Origin: JBPBQZ01 sp050955105
Lineage (GTDB): Bacteria; Pseudomonadota; Gammaproteobacteria; Burkholderiales; Burkholderiaceae
DNA length: 7,589 nucleotides
Assembly (NCBI GenBank): GCA_050955105.1
Contig: JBPBQZ010000157.1
Coordinates: forward strand, 1-7,589
Direction: 5' to 3'
This document shows positions 1 through 6,150 of this stretch, piece by piece. Within the stretch, counting starts at the first letter, position 1; every line of letters begins with the position of its first letter. A model generated the notes under the pieces. The model was not told the DNA's origin, made no database searches, and was given only the letters and a program-made list of their open reading frames with translations. The position numbers and the translations under genes are program-made.

Positions 1-86
1 TTTTTTCATGAGGCCACAACTCGAAGGGCTTTGAACGTGCGTGGGACAACGGCGGCTCTTGTAAAACCTGCATGGCCGATCGTCCG

Positions 87-101
87 GATTGCCCGGCAAT
101 C
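87..101. promoter_or_regulatory. 15-bp palindrome, possible operator
   Basis: GATTGCC, a single central C at 94, then GGCAATC form a perfect palindrome with 7-bp arms. A one-base centre cannot form a hairpin loop, so if it is functional it would be a protein-binding site rather than an RNA structure. It lies about 180 bp upstream of the ThDP-enzyme start. No regulator gene is present in the window to pair with it, and chance occurrence is possible. Confidence 0.2.
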
Positions 102-272
102 GGCGCTCGCGCTCGATGCAGCGAACCTCCGTAGAACAAGCGCGCCGCCCGAGCCTGGAATCGGCGGCGCCGCAAGGCGCGTCGTCCGAAGATTCGCCTG
201 TACGGATCACGATTGACCATTGGAGCGTTTATTGCGCACGCACCGGTATTCCTATTGAGCGCCCCGGCGCAT

Positions 273-277
273 GAGGT
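273..277 (+). promoter_or_regulatory. Ribosome binding site of the ThDP-enzyme gene
   Basis: GAGGT lies 6 nt before the ATG at 284. This spacing supports that ATG as the start of the 596-residue protein. The start also matches the usual N-terminus of the family, where the Pyr domain begins only a few residues after the initiator methionine. Confidence 0.6.
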
Positions 278-283
278 ATTCCG

Positions 284-2074
284 ATGAGCGCAACGGTTGG
301 TGATTTCCTGGTCCAGCGTTTGTACCAATGGGGGGTGCGACGCATCTACGGTTATCCGGGCGACGGCATCAATGGCGTTTTCGGCGCGCTGAACCGAGCG
401 CACGAGAAAATCGAATTCATTCAGGCGCGCCATGAAGAAATGGCGGCTTTCATGGCATCGGCGCACGCCAAATTCACGGGCGAACTCGGTGTTTGTATTG
501 CCACCTCGGGGCCGGGCGCCTCGCACCTGATTACCGGCCTCTACGACGCCCGTATGGATCACATGCCGGTGCTGGCGATCGTCGGCCAGCAGGCGCGTAC
601 TGCGCTGGGCGGCCACTATCAGCAAGAACTCGATCTGCATAGCCTGTTCAAGGACGTCGCCGGAGCATTCTGCGAGCAGGCCAGTGCGCCGGCACAAGTG
701 CGCCATCTGGTCGATCGATCGATACGGATCGCCTTGGGTGAGCGGCGCGTTACGGCGTTGATTTTGCCCAATGATCTGCAAGACATGCCTTACGAAGAGC
801 CGCCTCGCCGGCATGGCACGGTGCATTCGGGCATTGGCTATACGGCGCCGCGCGTACTGCCGCAAACCGCTGACTTGCAGCGCGCGGCGCAGGTGTTGAA
901 CGCAGGCAAGAAAGTGGCGATTCTGATCGGGGCGGGCGCTCTCGGCGCGACCGACGAAGTCATCGCTGTGGCCGACAAATTGGGTGCGGGCGCCGCCAAA
1001 GCCTTGTTGGGCAAGGCGGCGTTGCCTGACGACTTGCCGTGGGTGACCGGGTCGATCGGCTTGCTGGGCACCGAGCCAAGCTACAAGATGATGAGCGAGT
1101 GCGACACTCTGCTGATGATTGGCTCCGGCTTTCCGTATTCCGAGTTCATGCCGAAAGAAGGAGCGGCCCGCGGTGTACAAATCGACCTCAAGCCCGACAT
1201 GCTGAGCTTGCGGTATCCGATGGAAGTGAATCTGGTTGGCGATGCCGCCGAAACGCTGCGCGCGTTGTTGCCACTGTTGAACGAACAGACTGATCGGGCA
1301 TGGCGCGGCCATATAGAAGACTGGACCGCCTCGTGGTGGACGACCTTGGAAAAGCGCGCGAAAGAGCCCGCTAATCCGGTGAATCCACAGCGGGTTGCCT
1401 GGGAGCTGTCGTCGCGTTTGCCTGACCGCGCAATCATCACCAGCGATTCCGGTTCGTGCGCCAATTGGTATGCGCGCGACATCAAGATACGGCGCGGCAT
1501 GATGTGCTCGCTTTCCGGCGGTCTGGCCTCCATGGGCGCGGCGGTGCCCTATGCGATTGCAGCGAAATTCGCTCATTCCGATCGTACCGTGGTGGCCTTG
1601 GTGGGCGACGGTGCAATGCAGATGAACAACATGGCCGAGTTGATCACGGTCGCGAAATATTGGCGTAACTGGGCGAGCCCGCGCTGGATTTGCATGGTCA
1701 TGAACAATGAGGATTTGAATCAAGTTACCTGGGAGCAACGGGTGATGGAAGGCGATCCGAAATTCGACGCTTCTCAGCAGCTGCCGAATGTTCCTTACCA
1801 TCGCTTTGCAGAAATGATCGGCCTGCGCGGTATCTATGTCGACTCTGCCGAACGGCTAGGTGTCGCGTGGGACGAAGCACTCTCGGCAGAAAGACCGGTG
1901 GTGCTCGAAGTCAAAACCGATCCGAATGTGCCGCCGTTGCCGCCGCACATCACCTTGCAACAGGCGAAAGCATTCGGCGCGACCTTGCTCAAGGGGGACC
2001 CGGACGAGGGCAATGTCATTCTCGATACGGCGCGTCAGGTGCTGGGTGCCGTGCTGCCGCATAAGAAAGACTGA
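284..2074 (+). CDS. Thiamine diphosphate-dependent enzyme, PoxB/acetolactate synthase-like
   Basis: This 596-residue protein has the three-domain plan of the pyruvate oxidase/acetolactate synthase family: an N-terminal ThDP pyrimidine-binding domain (about 1-170), a central domain that binds FAD in this family (about 190-330) and a C-terminal pyrophosphate-binding domain (about 375-550). The glutamate that activates ThDP is E51 in the ARHEE stretch. The GPGASHLITGLYDA segment (77-90) is typical. The Mg-ThDP motif is GDG at 441-443 closing with NN at 474-475. By memory alignment it resembles E. coli PoxB along its whole length, including the FPYSEFMP stretch near 283-290 and the PPHITLQQAKAF stretch near 553-564. 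Likely substrates are pyruvate or another 2-oxo acid; decarboxylation to acetate or carboligation cannot be told apart here. The protein is about 24 residues longer than PoxB, and whether it keeps the PoxB-type C-terminal membrane-binding peptide is unclear. No acetolactate synthase small subunit follows it, which argues against a biosynthetic IlvBN enzyme. Confidence 0.9.
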   Translation: MSATVGDFLVQRLYQWGVRRIYGYPGDGINGVFGALNRAHEKIEFIQARHEEMAAFMASAHAKFTGELGVCIATSGPGASHLITGLYDARMDHMPVLAIVGQQARTALGGHYQQELDLHSLFKDVAGAFCEQASAPAQVRHLVDRSIRIALGERRVTALILPNDLQDMPYEEPPRRHGTVHSGIGYTAPRVLPQTADLQRAAQVLNAGKKVAILIGAGALGATDEVIAVADKLGAGAAKALLGKAALPDDLPWVTGSIGLLGTEPSYKMMSECDTLLMIGSGFPYSEFMPKEGAARGVQIDLKPDMLSLRYPMEVNLVGDAAETLRALLPLLNEQTDRAWRGHIEDWTASWWTTLEKRAKEPANPVNPQRVAWELSSRLPDRAIITSDSGSCANWYARDIKIRRGMMCSLSGGLASMGAAVPYAIAAKFAHSDRTVVALVGDGAMQMNNMAELITVAKYWRNWASPRWICMVMNNEDLNQVTWEQRVMEGDPKFDASQQLPNVPYHRFAEMIGLRGIYVDSAERLGVAWDEALSAERPVVLEVKTDPNVPPLPPHITLQQAKAFGATLLKGDPDEGNVILDTARQVLGAVLPHKKD

Positions 2075-2090
2075 CCTGTCCGTTCGCTGA

Positions 2091-2107
2091 TTCCGCGCAA
2101 TGCGGAA
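2091..2107 (+). repeat. Small hairpin after the ThDP-enzyme gene
   Basis: TTCCGC (2091-2096) and GCGGAA (2102-2107) pair perfectly around a 5-nt loop, 17 nt after the stop codon. It precedes a stronger hairpin by 5 nt. No U-tract follows. On its own it is weak and could be coincidental. Confidence 0.35.
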
Positions 2108-2112
2108 GCTGG

Positions 2113-2137
2113 CCGCCTTGCCGCACGCGCAAGGCGG
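2113..2137 (+). terminator. Stem-loop after the ThDP-enzyme gene, possible terminator
   Basis: CCGCCTTGC (2113-2121) pairs with GCAAGGCGG (2129-2137), a perfect 9-bp stem around a 7-nt loop, 38 nt downstream of the stop codon. The stem is stable, but no run of U follows. It is therefore either a non-canonical terminator, a 3'-end stabilising structure, or neither. Confidence 0.4.
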
Positions 2138-2325
2138 TGCTGCGGCCTGGCCATTCGACATAGATGCAATCGCTCGAAGCCTGGCTTAATCTAGCGCCAG
2201 CGGTTCACACAAATGCGTAATTTCCGTGCTTGCCACGGCCGCCCTGTGCGGCGCCGTTTGATCCCGCGTAATCTGCGGGTCTGGCGGCGTCTGTACGACT
2301 GCCCGCATCCCTTTCATCCCTACGC

Positions 2326-2332
2326 AAGGCGG
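2326..2332 (+). promoter_or_regulatory. Ribosome binding site deciding the hydrolase start
   Basis: AAGGCGG at 2326-2332 ends 6 nt before the ATG at 2339. The competing in-frame ATG at 2213 lacks a comparable purine-rich site upstream. This supports the shorter 382-residue protein. Confidence 0.6.
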
Positions 2333-2338
2333 ACCCAA

Positions 2339-3487
2339 ATGAATACACCGGCCTCAAGCGCAGCTGACCCGGTTGCCGTATCAGAAGTACTGTTCGAAGT
2401 GATCCACCACGTAGGCGTCATCACGCTCAACCGACCCAAGGCGCTCAATGCCTTGACGATGGAGATGACCGAACAGATCGCCGCGCGTCTCGCTGCATGG
2501 CGTGACGACACGGCGGTGCGCGGCGTGCTGCTGCGCGGCGCCGGCGAGCGAGCTTTTTGTGCCGGCGGTGATATCCGCGCACTGCACGCGGCGCGCGCCG
2601 CCGGTCTTGGCTGGCAGCAATTCTTCGTCGACGAATATCGCCTGGATCATACGATTCATCGTTACCCGAAGCCGGTGCTGGTTTTTATGGATGGCGTGAC
2701 GATGGGCGGCGGGATGGGGTTGGCACAAGGGGCGCATCTGCGCATCGTTACCGAGCGATCGAAGATTGCGATGCCCGAGACGCGTATCGGCATTATTCCT
2801 GATGTCGGTGCCAGCTACTTCCTATCGCGCCTGGCCGGCGGCTTACCGTATTACCTGGGTCTGGTGGGTGTTACGTTGACTGGAGAAGAAGCTGTGCTGT
2901 GCGGTCTTGCGGACGTGCTGGTCGACGCGGAAACGCTTGCGGGCGAGCATGCATATCGGGATGCGTTGGCACGCATCGACTGGCGCGAGCCGGATGTCTT
3001 GACGGCTCTGTCGGACGCGCTGGCGCCGCGGCGCCAGCGCATCGAGGCGAAGTCGATGAAGCCGTTGCTGGGCGCCATTCATGTCGACTTCGCGTCCACA
3101 CAAACATTGCAGGGAATTCTGACGGCACTTCAGATGCGCGCGCAAGCGGGCGGCGACCCCGCACAAGAATGGGCGCGCCAAACGCTACGTGCGCTGGCCG
3201 GGCATTCGCCGCTCGCTTTGTCGTTGACTTATCGCGCCTTGCGGCAGGGACGGCGTCTCGATCTGGCAGCTTGCTTCAGGCAAGAGCTGCGCGTGATCTC
3301 GCGCGCGGTCGAGACGGGCGATTTTGCCGAGGGCGTGCGGGCCTTGCTGGTAGACAAGGATCAGCAGCCGATCTGGAAGTACGGGTCCTTAGAGGAAATC
3401 GATGAGCGGGTTGTCGACGAATTTTTCAAAGACTTTCACGATGGCGATCCGTTGGCCGACCTTGACGCCGCGAGCCAAGCGGGCTGA
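2339..3487 (+). CDS. Enoyl-CoA hydratase/isomerase family protein, 3-hydroxyisobutyryl-CoA hydrolase-like
   Basis: This 382-residue crotonase-fold protein most resembles 3-hydroxyisobutyryl-CoA hydrolase, which releases 3-hydroxyisobutyrate from its CoA ester in valine catabolism. The oxyanion-hole region is AFCAGGDIRA (72-81) and the second crotonase glycine stretch is DGVTMGGGMGL (118-128). The segment MPETRIGIIPDVGASYFLSRL (145-165) carries E147 and D155, which correspond to the acidic pair needed for hydrolysis in the family. The C-terminal signature from about 329 (FAEGVRALLVDKDQQPIW) is characteristic of the hydrolase group rather than of ordinary enoyl-CoA hydratases, which are about 260 residues long. 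The start at 2339 is chosen because of its ribosome binding site and because family homology begins around residue 18; an upstream ATG at 2213 would add 42 arginine-rich residues. No valine-pathway partner such as mmsA or mmsB is in the window, so the substrate rests on family resemblance alone. Confidence 0.85.
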   Translation: MNTPASSAADPVAVSEVLFEVIHHVGVITLNRPKALNALTMEMTEQIAARLAAWRDDTAVRGVLLRGAGERAFCAGGDIRALHAARAAGLGWQQFFVDEYRLDHTIHRYPKPVLVFMDGVTMGGGMGLAQGAHLRIVTERSKIAMPETRIGIIPDVGASYFLSRLAGGLPYYLGLVGVTLTGEEAVLCGLADVLVDAETLAGEHAYRDALARIDWREPDVLTALSDALAPRRQRIEAKSMKPLLGAIHVDFASTQTLQGILTALQMRAQAGGDPAQEWARQTLRALAGHSPLALSLTYRALRQGRRLDLAACFRQELRVISRAVETGDFAEGVRALLVDKDQQPIWKYGSLEEIDERVVDEFFKDFHDGDPLADLDAASQAG

Positions 3488-3515
3488 GCGCCGGCTTGCG
3501 CGGGCAGGCCGGCGC
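3488..3515 (+). terminator. Strong stem-loop abutting the hydrolase stop codon
   Basis: GCGCCGGCTTGC (3488-3499) pairs with GCAGGCCGGCGC (3504-3515) around the 4-nt loop GCGG. The 12-bp stem has one G-U pair and starts at the base after the TGA. It is the most stable structure I see in the window. No U-tract follows, so it may act as an imperfect or factor-assisted terminator, or as a 3'-end barrier to exonucleases that uncouples this gene from gcdH. Confidence 0.45.
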
Positions 3516-3594
3516 CACGAAGCGGTGGGGCGGCGCGGGCAGGGGTAACATCGGCCTACCGATTCGATCTGGACCTTTTCGCAAAAGAGAAATC

Positions 3595-4782
3595 ATGGCC
3601 ACTGCAAAGTTTATTTGGGATGACCCACTCCGGCTCGACGAGCAACTCACTGAAGACGAGCGGATGGTGCGAGACGCCGCCTCCGCGTATGCGCAGGACA
3701 AGCTGATGCCGCGGGTGGTGGATGCATTTCGCCGAGAGCACACGGATGTCGAAATATTTAGAGAAATGGGTGCGTTGGGACTGCTCGGTCCCACCATCCC
3801 GGAGGAATACGGTGGCCCGGGCCTGAACTATGTTTCCTATGGCTTGATCTCGCGTGAAGTAGAGCGGGTGGATTCCGGCTTCCGATCGATGATGTCGGTG
3901 CAGTCTTCGCTGGTGATGGTGCCGATTCATGTCTTCGGTACCGCCGCGCAAAAGCAAAAATATCTGCCGCGGCTGGCAACGGGTGAACGGATCGGTTGCT
4001 TCGGACTGACCGAGCCGAATCACGGGTCTGATCCGGCTGGCATGACCACCCGGGCAAAACCCGTGAATGGTGGCTACTTATTAAGTGGCGCCAAGATGTG
4101 GATTACGAACGCGCCGATTGCCGACGTGTTCGTGGTGTGGGGGAAATTGGCCGACGAACAAGGTGAGGCGATTCGTGGCTTTATCCTGGAGAAGGGTTGG
4201 AAAGGCTTGAGCGCGCCCAAAATCGAGGGCAAGGTCGGACTGCGTGCGTCGATCACAGGCGAGATCGTAATGAACGAGGTCTTCGTGCCCGAAGAGAACC
4301 TGTTGCCCGACGTGCGCGGCCTGCGCGGACCATTTACTTGTCTGGATTCCGCGCGATTCGGCATTGCCTGGGGCGCGCTCGGGGCCGCGGAGGCATGCTG
4401 GCATACCGCCCGCACCTACGTGCTCGATCGGCAGCAGTTCGGCCGGCCACTGGCTGCAAATCAGTTGATACAAAAAAAGCTGGCCGACATGCAGACGGAA
4501 ATCACCCTGGGCCTGCAAAGCGTGCTGCGCTTGGGGCGCATGAAAGACGAAGGATCCGCGGCCGTCGAGATCACGTCGATGGTCAAGCGCAACTCGTGCG
4601 GCAAGGCGCTGGACATAGCGCGGCTCGCACGCGACATGTTGGGCGGAAACGGTATCTCCGACGAATTTTCGGTGGCCCGCCACTTGGTGAATTTGGAAGT
4701 AGTCAATACCTATGAAGGTACGCACGACATCCACGCATTGATACTCGGGCGCGCTCAAACGGGCATACAGGCCTTCTATTGA
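3595..4782 (+). CDS. gcdH: Glutaryl-CoA dehydrogenase
   Basis: This 395-residue FAD enzyme of the acyl-CoA dehydrogenase family oxidises and decarboxylates glutaryl-CoA to crotonyl-CoA, passing electrons to electron-transfer flavoprotein; it is the committed step in glutarate and lysine breakdown. The glutaryl-CoA dehydrogenase hallmark near 87-107 (REVERVDSGFRSMMSVQSS) contains E90, R97 and S98, which match the human residues that hold the substrate's distal carboxylate. The FAD-contact stretches are FGLTEPNHGSDP (136-147) and WITN (169-172), with RQQFGRPLAANQ (279-290) further on. The catalytic base is E374 in NTYEGTHDIHAL, and LGGNGISDEF (349-358) is conserved. The length equals the usual bacterial length. 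The ATG at 3595 is chosen because the protein then begins at the normal family N-terminus; a purine-rich AAAGAGA lies just upstream. An earlier in-frame start (an alternative TTG at 3496) would lie inside the preceding hairpin. The CoA-transferase downstream supports a role in glutarate use. Confidence 0.96.
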   Translation: MATAKFIWDDPLRLDEQLTEDERMVRDAASAYAQDKLMPRVVDAFRREHTDVEIFREMGALGLLGPTIPEEYGGPGLNYVSYGLISREVERVDSGFRSMMSVQSSLVMVPIHVFGTAAQKQKYLPRLATGERIGCFGLTEPNHGSDPAGMTTRAKPVNGGYLLSGAKMWITNAPIADVFVVWGKLADEQGEAIRGFILEKGWKGLSAPKIEGKVGLRASITGEIVMNEVFVPEENLLPDVRGLRGPFTCLDSARFGIAWGALGAAEACWHTARTYVLDRQQFGRPLAANQLIQKKLADMQTEITLGLQSVLRLGRMKDEGSAAVEITSMVKRNSCGKALDIARLARDMLGGNGISDEFSVARHLVNLEVVNTYEGTHDIHALILGRAQTGIQAFY

Positions 4783-4836
4783 TTGACCCAATAAGAGCGG
4801 CTCGACGAAGCCGTCTCGACCTCCGATTACGTTCTC

Positions 4837-4844
4837 AGGCAGGA
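4837..4844 (+). promoter_or_regulatory. Ribosome binding site deciding the CoA-transferase start
   Basis: AGGCAGGA at 4837-4844 ends 9 nt before the ATG at 4854. This favours that ATG over the in-frame TTG at 4779, which overlaps the gcdH stop codon and would add 25 residues without family resemblance. Confidence 0.55.
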
Positions 4845-4853
4845 TCCTTTCGC

Positions 4854-6077
4854 ATGCAGATTCCCGGTACCGATAGCAGCACTCCCTCAGCCGCATCGTT
4901 GGAAGGCGTGCGCGTGCTCGATCTCGGTTCTTTGATAGCGGGCCCGTTTGCCGCTACGGTATTGGCGCAATTCGGCGCCGAAGTCATCAAGATCGAAAAT
5001 CCCCAGCAAGGCGATCCATTACGTAACTGGCGCAAGTTGCATGAAGGCACCTCGCTGTGGTGGTATTCGCAGAGTCGAAACAAGAAGTCGCTGACGCTCG
5101 ATCTACGTACAGAAGCTGGCCAGGACATCGTGCGCCGCCTGGTGAAAGATGCCGACATCGTCATTGAAAACTTTCGACCGGGAACGCTCGAGTCTTGGGG
5201 ACTAGGCTGGGAGCAGCTATCGGCAATCAATCCTGCATTGGTCATGGTGAGGGTTTCGGGATATGGCCAGACTGGTCCTTACCGCGACCGTCCCGGTTTT
5301 GCTGCGATCGCCGAATCGGTCGGCGGTTTGCGCTATCTGGCTGGATATCCAGACCGCGCGCCTGTGCGCACCGGCGTTAGTCTCGGAGACACGTTGGCGT
5401 CGTTATACGGCGTGATCGGCGCGCTGCTCGCAATGCACCATATCAATGTGAATCACGGACGCGGGCAGTTCATCGACGTAGCCTTGTATGAAGCGGTGTT
5501 CGGTGTCATGGAAAGTCTGATCCCCGAATATGGCGCACAGGGATTCATTCGAGAACGCAGCGGCGCAAGTTTGCCCGGCATCGCACCGTCGAATACATAC
5601 AGTTGTCGAGATGGTCGCCACGTGGTGGTGGCGGGCAACGGTGACAGCATCTTCAAACGGTTGATGCTTGCGATCGAGCGGCCGGACCTCGCTGCGGACG
5701 AACGCCTGGCCAACAACGAGGGACGCGTACAGCACGTCGAGATGATCGATGCGGCAATCGGCGCCTGGACCGGTCGACATGAACTGGACGACGTGCTGGT
5801 TCAGCTAGAAGCCGCGCAGGTGCCTGCTGGACGCATCTACACGGCCGCTGACATCTATGAAGACCCGCATTATCGAGCGAGAGAAATGATCGAGCGCCAC
5901 GCGTTGCCCGACGGCCAGCCGATCGACCTGCCGGCCGCCGTGCCGAAACTTTCGGAGACGCCGGCGGTAACGCGGACGCTCGGGCCCGCGCTTGGTGAAC
6001 ACACCGATGAGATTTTGCTATCGCTGGGATTCTCAGCCCAAGACGTTGCGGACCTTCGAGAACGCGGCGTCGTATGA
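4854..6077 (+). CDS. Type III (CaiB/BaiF) CoA-transferase, probable succinyl-CoA:glutarate CoA-transferase
   Basis: This 407-residue protein belongs to the CaiB/BaiF family of type III CoA-transferases, which form interlocked dimers and move CoA through an aspartyl-CoA intermediate. The N-terminal signature runs from LEGVRVLDLGSLIAGPFAA (16-34) through FGAEVIKIENPQQGDPLRNW (40-59). The central motif is NFRPGTLESWGLGW (106-119), followed by SGYGQTGPYRDRPGFAAIAE (135-154). The proposed catalytic aspartate is D179 in GVSLGDTLASLYG. The closing family segment around AAQVPAGRIY (320-329) is present. Position directly after gcdH points to glutarate as acceptor and succinyl-CoA as donor, as in human SUGCT and in the Pseudomonas GcdG-GcdH pair. 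The 71-bp gap after gcdH has no clear terminator or promoter, so co-transcription is likely. Substrate choice cannot be read from the sequence, and other dicarboxylates are possible. Confidence 0.9.
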   Translation: MQIPGTDSSTPSAASLEGVRVLDLGSLIAGPFAATVLAQFGAEVIKIENPQQGDPLRNWRKLHEGTSLWWYSQSRNKKSLTLDLRTEAGQDIVRRLVKDADIVIENFRPGTLESWGLGWEQLSAINPALVMVRVSGYGQTGPYRDRPGFAAIAESVGGLRYLAGYPDRAPVRTGVSLGDTLASLYGVIGALLAMHHINVNHGRGQFIDVALYEAVFGVMESLIPEYGAQGFIRERSGASLPGIAPSNTYSCRDGRHVVVAGNGDSIFKRLMLAIERPDLAADERLANNEGRVQHVEMIDAAIGAWTGRHELDDVLVQLEAAQVPAGRIYTAADIYEDPHYRAREMIERHALPDGQPIDLPAAVPKLSETPAVTRTLGPALGEHTDEILLSLGFSAQDVADLRERGVV

Positions 6078-6110
6078 ACAACGATCTTTAAAAACCTATG
6101 ATGCGGCAGA

Positions 6111-6137
6111 CAGCGCGGCTTTACTGTAGCCGCGCTG
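6111..6137. terminator. Bidirectional-type stem-loop between convergent genes
   Basis: CAGCGCGGCT (6111-6120) pairs with AGCCGCGCTG (6128-6137), a perfect 10-bp stem around a 7-nt loop. It lies 33 nt after the CoA-transferase stop and 13 nt from the stop of the convergent membrane protein gene. On the - strand a run of five T (6094-6090) follows 16 nt later; on the + strand no T-run follows. Its position between two convergent genes makes a shared terminator the best explanation, although the U-tract is not in the standard place for either strand. Confidence 0.55.
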
Positions 6138-6150
6138 GTCGCCGCAGCTC

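Larger units (their letters stand above)
1..283. other. Upstream region without a supported gene
   Basis: This leader stretch precedes the ThDP-enzyme gene. It begins with six T residues, which could be the tail of a terminator belonging to a gene left of the window, but the stem itself would lie outside. Two short open frames cross it (31-216 and 89-274, the second from a TTG). Neither has a good ribosome binding site or a recognisable protein, and both are arginine- and serine-rich, as random frames in GC-rich DNA tend to be. The stretch contains a 15-bp palindrome (87-101), a GC-rich inverted repeat (142-149 with 163-170) and a ribosome binding site near 273. I could not find a convincing sigma-70 promoter: the TTGACC at 213-218 has no -10-like hexamer at 16-18 bp spacing. 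Confidence 0.5.
2075..2338. other. Spacer between ThDP-enzyme and hydrolase genes
   Basis: This 264-bp gap has two adjacent hairpins in its first quarter, directly after the ThDP-enzyme stop. The remainder reads in frame with the next gene from an ATG at 2213, but the implied 42-residue extension is arginine-rich and unlike the family N-terminus. A TAATCT hexamer at 2187-2192 could be a -10 element, but no matching -35 lies at the right distance. A promoter for the hydrolase gene is plausible here but not shown. Confidence 0.45.

Noticed and set aside
142..170. GC-rich inverted repeat in the leader (8-bp arms, 13-nt loop)
   Set aside because: The arms consist only of G and C in very GC-rich sequence with a large loop, so chance is a sufficient explanation.
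213..218. TTGACC as a sigma-70 -35 element for the ThDP-enzyme gene
   Set aside because: No -10-like hexamer occurs 16-18 bp downstream; the nearest TATTCC is 28 bp away.
116..274. A 52-codon frame from an ATG at 116 (or 61 codons from a TTG at 89) ending 9 nt before the ThDP-enzyme start, considered as a leader peptide
   Set aside because: It has no ribosome binding site, no amino acid run typical of attenuation leaders, and a composition expected of random GC-rich sequence. Its stop merely overlaps the ribosome binding site of the real gene.
711..726. Short tandem of CGAT units inside the ThDP-enzyme gene
   Set aside because: It is only about three units long, lies in frame within conserved coding sequence and encodes ordinary residues, so it is not a meaningful repeat.
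2213..2338. In-frame upstream extension of the hydrolase-like protein from an ATG at 2213
   Set aside because: The added 42 residues are arginine-rich and unlike the family N-terminus, there is no good ribosome binding site before 2213, and the ATG at 2339 has one.
4798..4813. Short hairpin between gcdH and the CoA-transferase gene
   Set aside because: The stem is only 5 bp (CGGCT/AGCCG) with a 6-nt loop and no U-tract; too weak to call in GC-rich DNA.
4779..4853. TTG start of the CoA-transferase overlapping the gcdH stop (TTGA overlap), which would imply translational coupling
   Set aside because: The extra 25 residues lack family resemblance, while the ATG at 4854 has a well-placed AGGCAGGA and gives the normal N-terminus.
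4081..4896. A 271-codon open frame on the - strand opposite gcdH
   Set aside because: It lies almost wholly antisense to a clear glutaryl-CoA dehydrogenase, its translation matches no family I recognise, and long antisense frames are common in GC-rich coding DNA.
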